Shown here one piece after another: positions 52,688 through 54,413 of a stretch of 54,413 bases of DNA. This DNA is from CAZTZY01 sp964617765 (lineage in GTDB: Bacteria > Pseudomonadota > Gammaproteobacteria > Pseudomonadales > DT-91). The stretch is from assembly GCA_964617765.1 (NCBI GenBank), contig CAZTZY010000007.1, positions 1 through 54,413 of the forward strand. The letters run 5' to 3'. Made by a program: the position numbers and the translations under genes. A model generated the notes under the pieces. It had not been told where the DNA came from. It was given only the letters and a program-made list of their open reading frames with translations, and did no database searches. How positions within the stretch are numbered: the first letter of the stretch is position 1; each line of letters opens with the position of its first letter.

Positions 52688-54187
52688 ATGTCCCAGGTTC
52701 GTACCCGTATTGCTCCCTCGCCCACCGGTGATCCCCACGTAGGCACTGCCTATGTTGCCCTGTTTAACCTGTGTTTTGCCAAACAACATGGTGGCAAGTT
52801 TATCCTGCGCATAGAAGATACCGATCGTGTGCGCAGCACGCCCGAATCTGAACAGGCCATCCTCGATTCCCTGCGCTGGTTAGGTCTCGATTGGGATGAA
52901 GGCCCGGATGTCGGCGGTGAATTTGGCCCTTATCGCCAAAGCGAACGCGGTGATATCTACAAAAAACATTGTGATGAACTGTTGGCTACCGGCCATGCCT
53001 TCAAATGCTACCGAACCGCTGCAGAACTCGAAGAACTGCGTGAAAAACGCACCGCTGAAGGCAAACATACCGCACTAAAGCCTTCCGATTTAAAACTGCC
53101 TGAAGAGGAAGTCGCCAAACACGAAGCTGCCGGTGCGCCTTATGTGGTGCGCATGAATGTGCCGGAAGAAGGTGTGTGTGTTATCCATGATTTGTTGCGT
53201 GGCGATATTGAGCTCGAATGGTCACAAGTGGATGCACAGATATTACTGAAATCCGACGGTATGCCCACCTACCATTTAGCCAATGTGGTAGATGATCACC
53301 TGATGGAAATTACTCACGTGTTGCGTGGCGAAGAGTGGATCAACTCCGCCCCTAAGCACAAACTGTTGTACCAGTATTTTGGCTGGAAAATGCCGGTACT
53401 TTGCCATTTGCCACTGTTGCGTAACCCCGATAAAAGCAAACTCAGCAAGCGCAAAAATCCCACCAGTATTTTGTATTACCAGCGCATGGGATTTATGCCC
53501 GAAGCGCTGCTGAACTATCTCGGCCGTATGGGCTGGTCAATGCCCGATGACAGCGAAAAATTCACCCTGCAACAAATGTTCGACCACTTCGATATACAAC
53601 GTGTATCGTTAGGCGGGCCCATATTTGACGTAGAAAAACTGAAATGGCTGAACGGCTGCTGGTTGCGTGAAAACCTCACCGTAGAAACGCTGGGTCAGCG
53701 ATTGCAGGAATGGGCGTTTAATCCCGCCATGATCAATCCACTGTTACAACACTTCCAGAAAAGGATAGAAGTATTCAGCGATCTCGCACCTGCAGCCGCT
53801 TTTTTGTTCTCCGGTCAGCTACATATTAGTGCTGCACAGTTTGATGGTATTACCAGCCTCGATAGCGAAAAACGCCTGCAAGCCCTGCAATTTGCCTTGT
53901 GGCACCTCGAAGCTGTAAGGCATTGGGAGCACGACACGCTGTTCAATACACTGAAAGCGCTGGCCACCAGCATGGAAATCAAGCTGAAAGACATTATGCC
54001 GCTGATATTCATCGCCATCGCCGGTACAACAGCGTCTATATCAGTAATGGATTCCATGGTGTTATTAGGGCCCGACCTGTCGCGCTCACGCATTCGCCAT
54101 GCCATCGAGTTACTGGGCGGTGTCTCCAAAAAACAAATGAAAGTGTTTGAAAAATCCTATCAGGAACTTAACTCCGCAAAAGAGTAA
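52688..54187 (+). CDS. gltX: Glutamyl-tRNA synthetase
   Basis: A class I synthetase of 499 aa. HIGH-type motif SPTGDPHVGTAY near residues 10-21, family segments FILRIEDTDRVRS and MPTYHLANVVDDH, and the KMSKS equivalent LSKRKNPTS. Length is typical of the discriminating bacterial enzyme (about 470-500). It charges tRNA-Glu. It is followed by tRNA-Ala(GGC), a neighbour also seen in Pseudomonas-like genomes. Confidence 0.98.
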   Translation: MSQVRTRIAPSPTGDPHVGTAYVALFNLCFAKQHGGKFILRIEDTDRVRSTPESEQAILDSLRWLGLDWDEGPDVGGEFGPYRQSERGDIYKKHCDELLATGHAFKCYRTAAELEELREKRTAEGKHTALKPSDLKLPEEEVAKHEAAGAPYVVRMNVPEEGVCVIHDLLRGDIELEWSQVDAQILLKSDGMPTYHLANVVDDHLMEITHVLRGEEWINSAPKHKLLYQYFGWKMPVLCHLPLLRNPDKSKLSKRKNPTSILYYQRMGFMPEALLNYLGRMGWSMPDDSEKFTLQQMFDHFDIQRVSLGGPIFDVEKLKWLNGCWLRENLTVETLGQRLQEWAFNPAMINPLLQHFQKRIEVFSDLAPAAAFLFSGQLHISAAQFDGITSLDSEKRLQALQFALWHLEAVRHWEHDTLFNTLKALATSMEIKLKDIMPLIFIAIAGTTASISVMDSMVLLGPDLSRSRIRHAIELLGGVSKKQMKVFEKSYQELNSAKE

Positions 54188-54194
54188 TCCTTTC

Positions 54195-54223
54195 TTGACT
54201 TAAACCGCGCGTATTTTTAGAAT
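54195..54223 (+). promoter_or_regulatory. Promoter of tRNA-Ala with GC-rich discriminator
   Basis: TTGACT (54195-54200), a 17-base spacer and TAGAAT (54218-54223), then GCGCGC. The GC-rich discriminator is typical of stringently controlled stable-RNA promoters. Confidence 0.85.
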
Positions 54224-54236
54224 GCGCGCTCATTTT

Positions 54237-54312
<76 letters not shown>

Positions 54313-54321
54313 AATAATGAA

Positions 54322-54352
54322 AAAGGCTGTATCGCGAGATACGGCCTTTTTT
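54322..54352 (+). terminator. Rho-independent terminator after tRNA-Ala
   Basis: Stem AAAGGCTGTATC/GATACGGCCTTT with loop GCGA (one G-T pair), followed by a T-run (TTTTTT) near 54347-54352. It ends the tRNA transcript. Confidence 0.88.
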
Positions 54353-54413
54353 ATTGCCTGAAGGTTTTTGGGGCTAAAAGCAATAATCACTCAGCCAAAA
54401 ATATCGGTATATC

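Overview
The window is chromosomal DNA from a Gammaproteobacterium. The evidence is the gltX / tRNA-Ala(GGC) pairing, a class I photolyase, an Lpp/OprI-type lipoprotein, an AdiA-size decarboxylase, DUF1631 and PilZ genes, and an aryl-polyene (APE) operon in the gammaproteobacterial gene order. The genus cannot be read with confidence. There is no rRNA, CRISPR array, transposase or phage gene. The only mobile-looking DNA is a family of short palindromic REP-like elements and one 46-bp tandem repeat array.

Layout. (1) 68-2266, plus: a three-gene operon of an acetoacetate-decarboxylase-family protein, a short-chain dehydrogenase and a 6-pyruvoyl-tetrahydropterin-synthase-fold protein that lacks the catalytic Cys. 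(2) 2329-5797, plus: a MASE1-PAS hybrid histidine kinase with REC and Hpt domains, then a YdiI-type hotdog thioesterase. (3) 25515 down to 5807, minus: a densely overlapping run of about 20 genes. Its core matches apeC to apeR of the APE pathway almost gene for gene. A MIO-type aromatic amino acid ammonia-lyase and a WxWxIP flavoprotein are inserted in the order, and a second halogenase-like flavoprotein and a carotenoid-desaturase-like protein are appended. (4) 25608-29683, plus: DUF2141 protein, DarA, DarB, an unknown 136-aa protein and a BtrH_N-domain protein. (5) 34909 down to 29701, minus: a SmpA/BamE-like exported protein, ABC ATPase and permease, an ACP, a complete ketosynthase and a ketosynthase-like partner without the active-site Cys. 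Blocks 3-5 together look like a flexirubin-type APE plus dialkylresorcinol (DAR) pigment cluster of about 29 kb.

A plausible pathway, inferred from families: the ammonia-lyase supplies an aryl-acrylate starter; ApeH loads it on an ACP; ApeO/ApeC, ApeR, ApeQ, ApeI and ApeP build the polyene; the flavoproteins may halogenate or otherwise oxidise the aryl head or the resorcinol. DarB joins two acyl chains into a cyclohexanedione and DarA aromatises it. The BtrH-type protein is the best candidate for moving the polyene acyl chain from an ACP onto the resorcinol hydroxyl. Export or placement would use LolA-like ApeL, MMPL-type ApeM, lipoprotein ApeN and the separate ABC transporter.

The right half is mostly housekeeping and signalling: trpS, photolyase, Lpp-like lipoprotein, Arg/Lys/Orn decarboxylase, two L,D-transpeptidases, an FMN glutamate-synthase-like protein, a cytochrome c, a REC-Hpt protein followed by a REC-GGDEF diguanylate cyclase, a repeat-rich intergenic region, a PQQ quinohaemoprotein alcohol dehydrogenase, a DUF1631 protein with a PilZ protein, gltX and tRNA-Ala.
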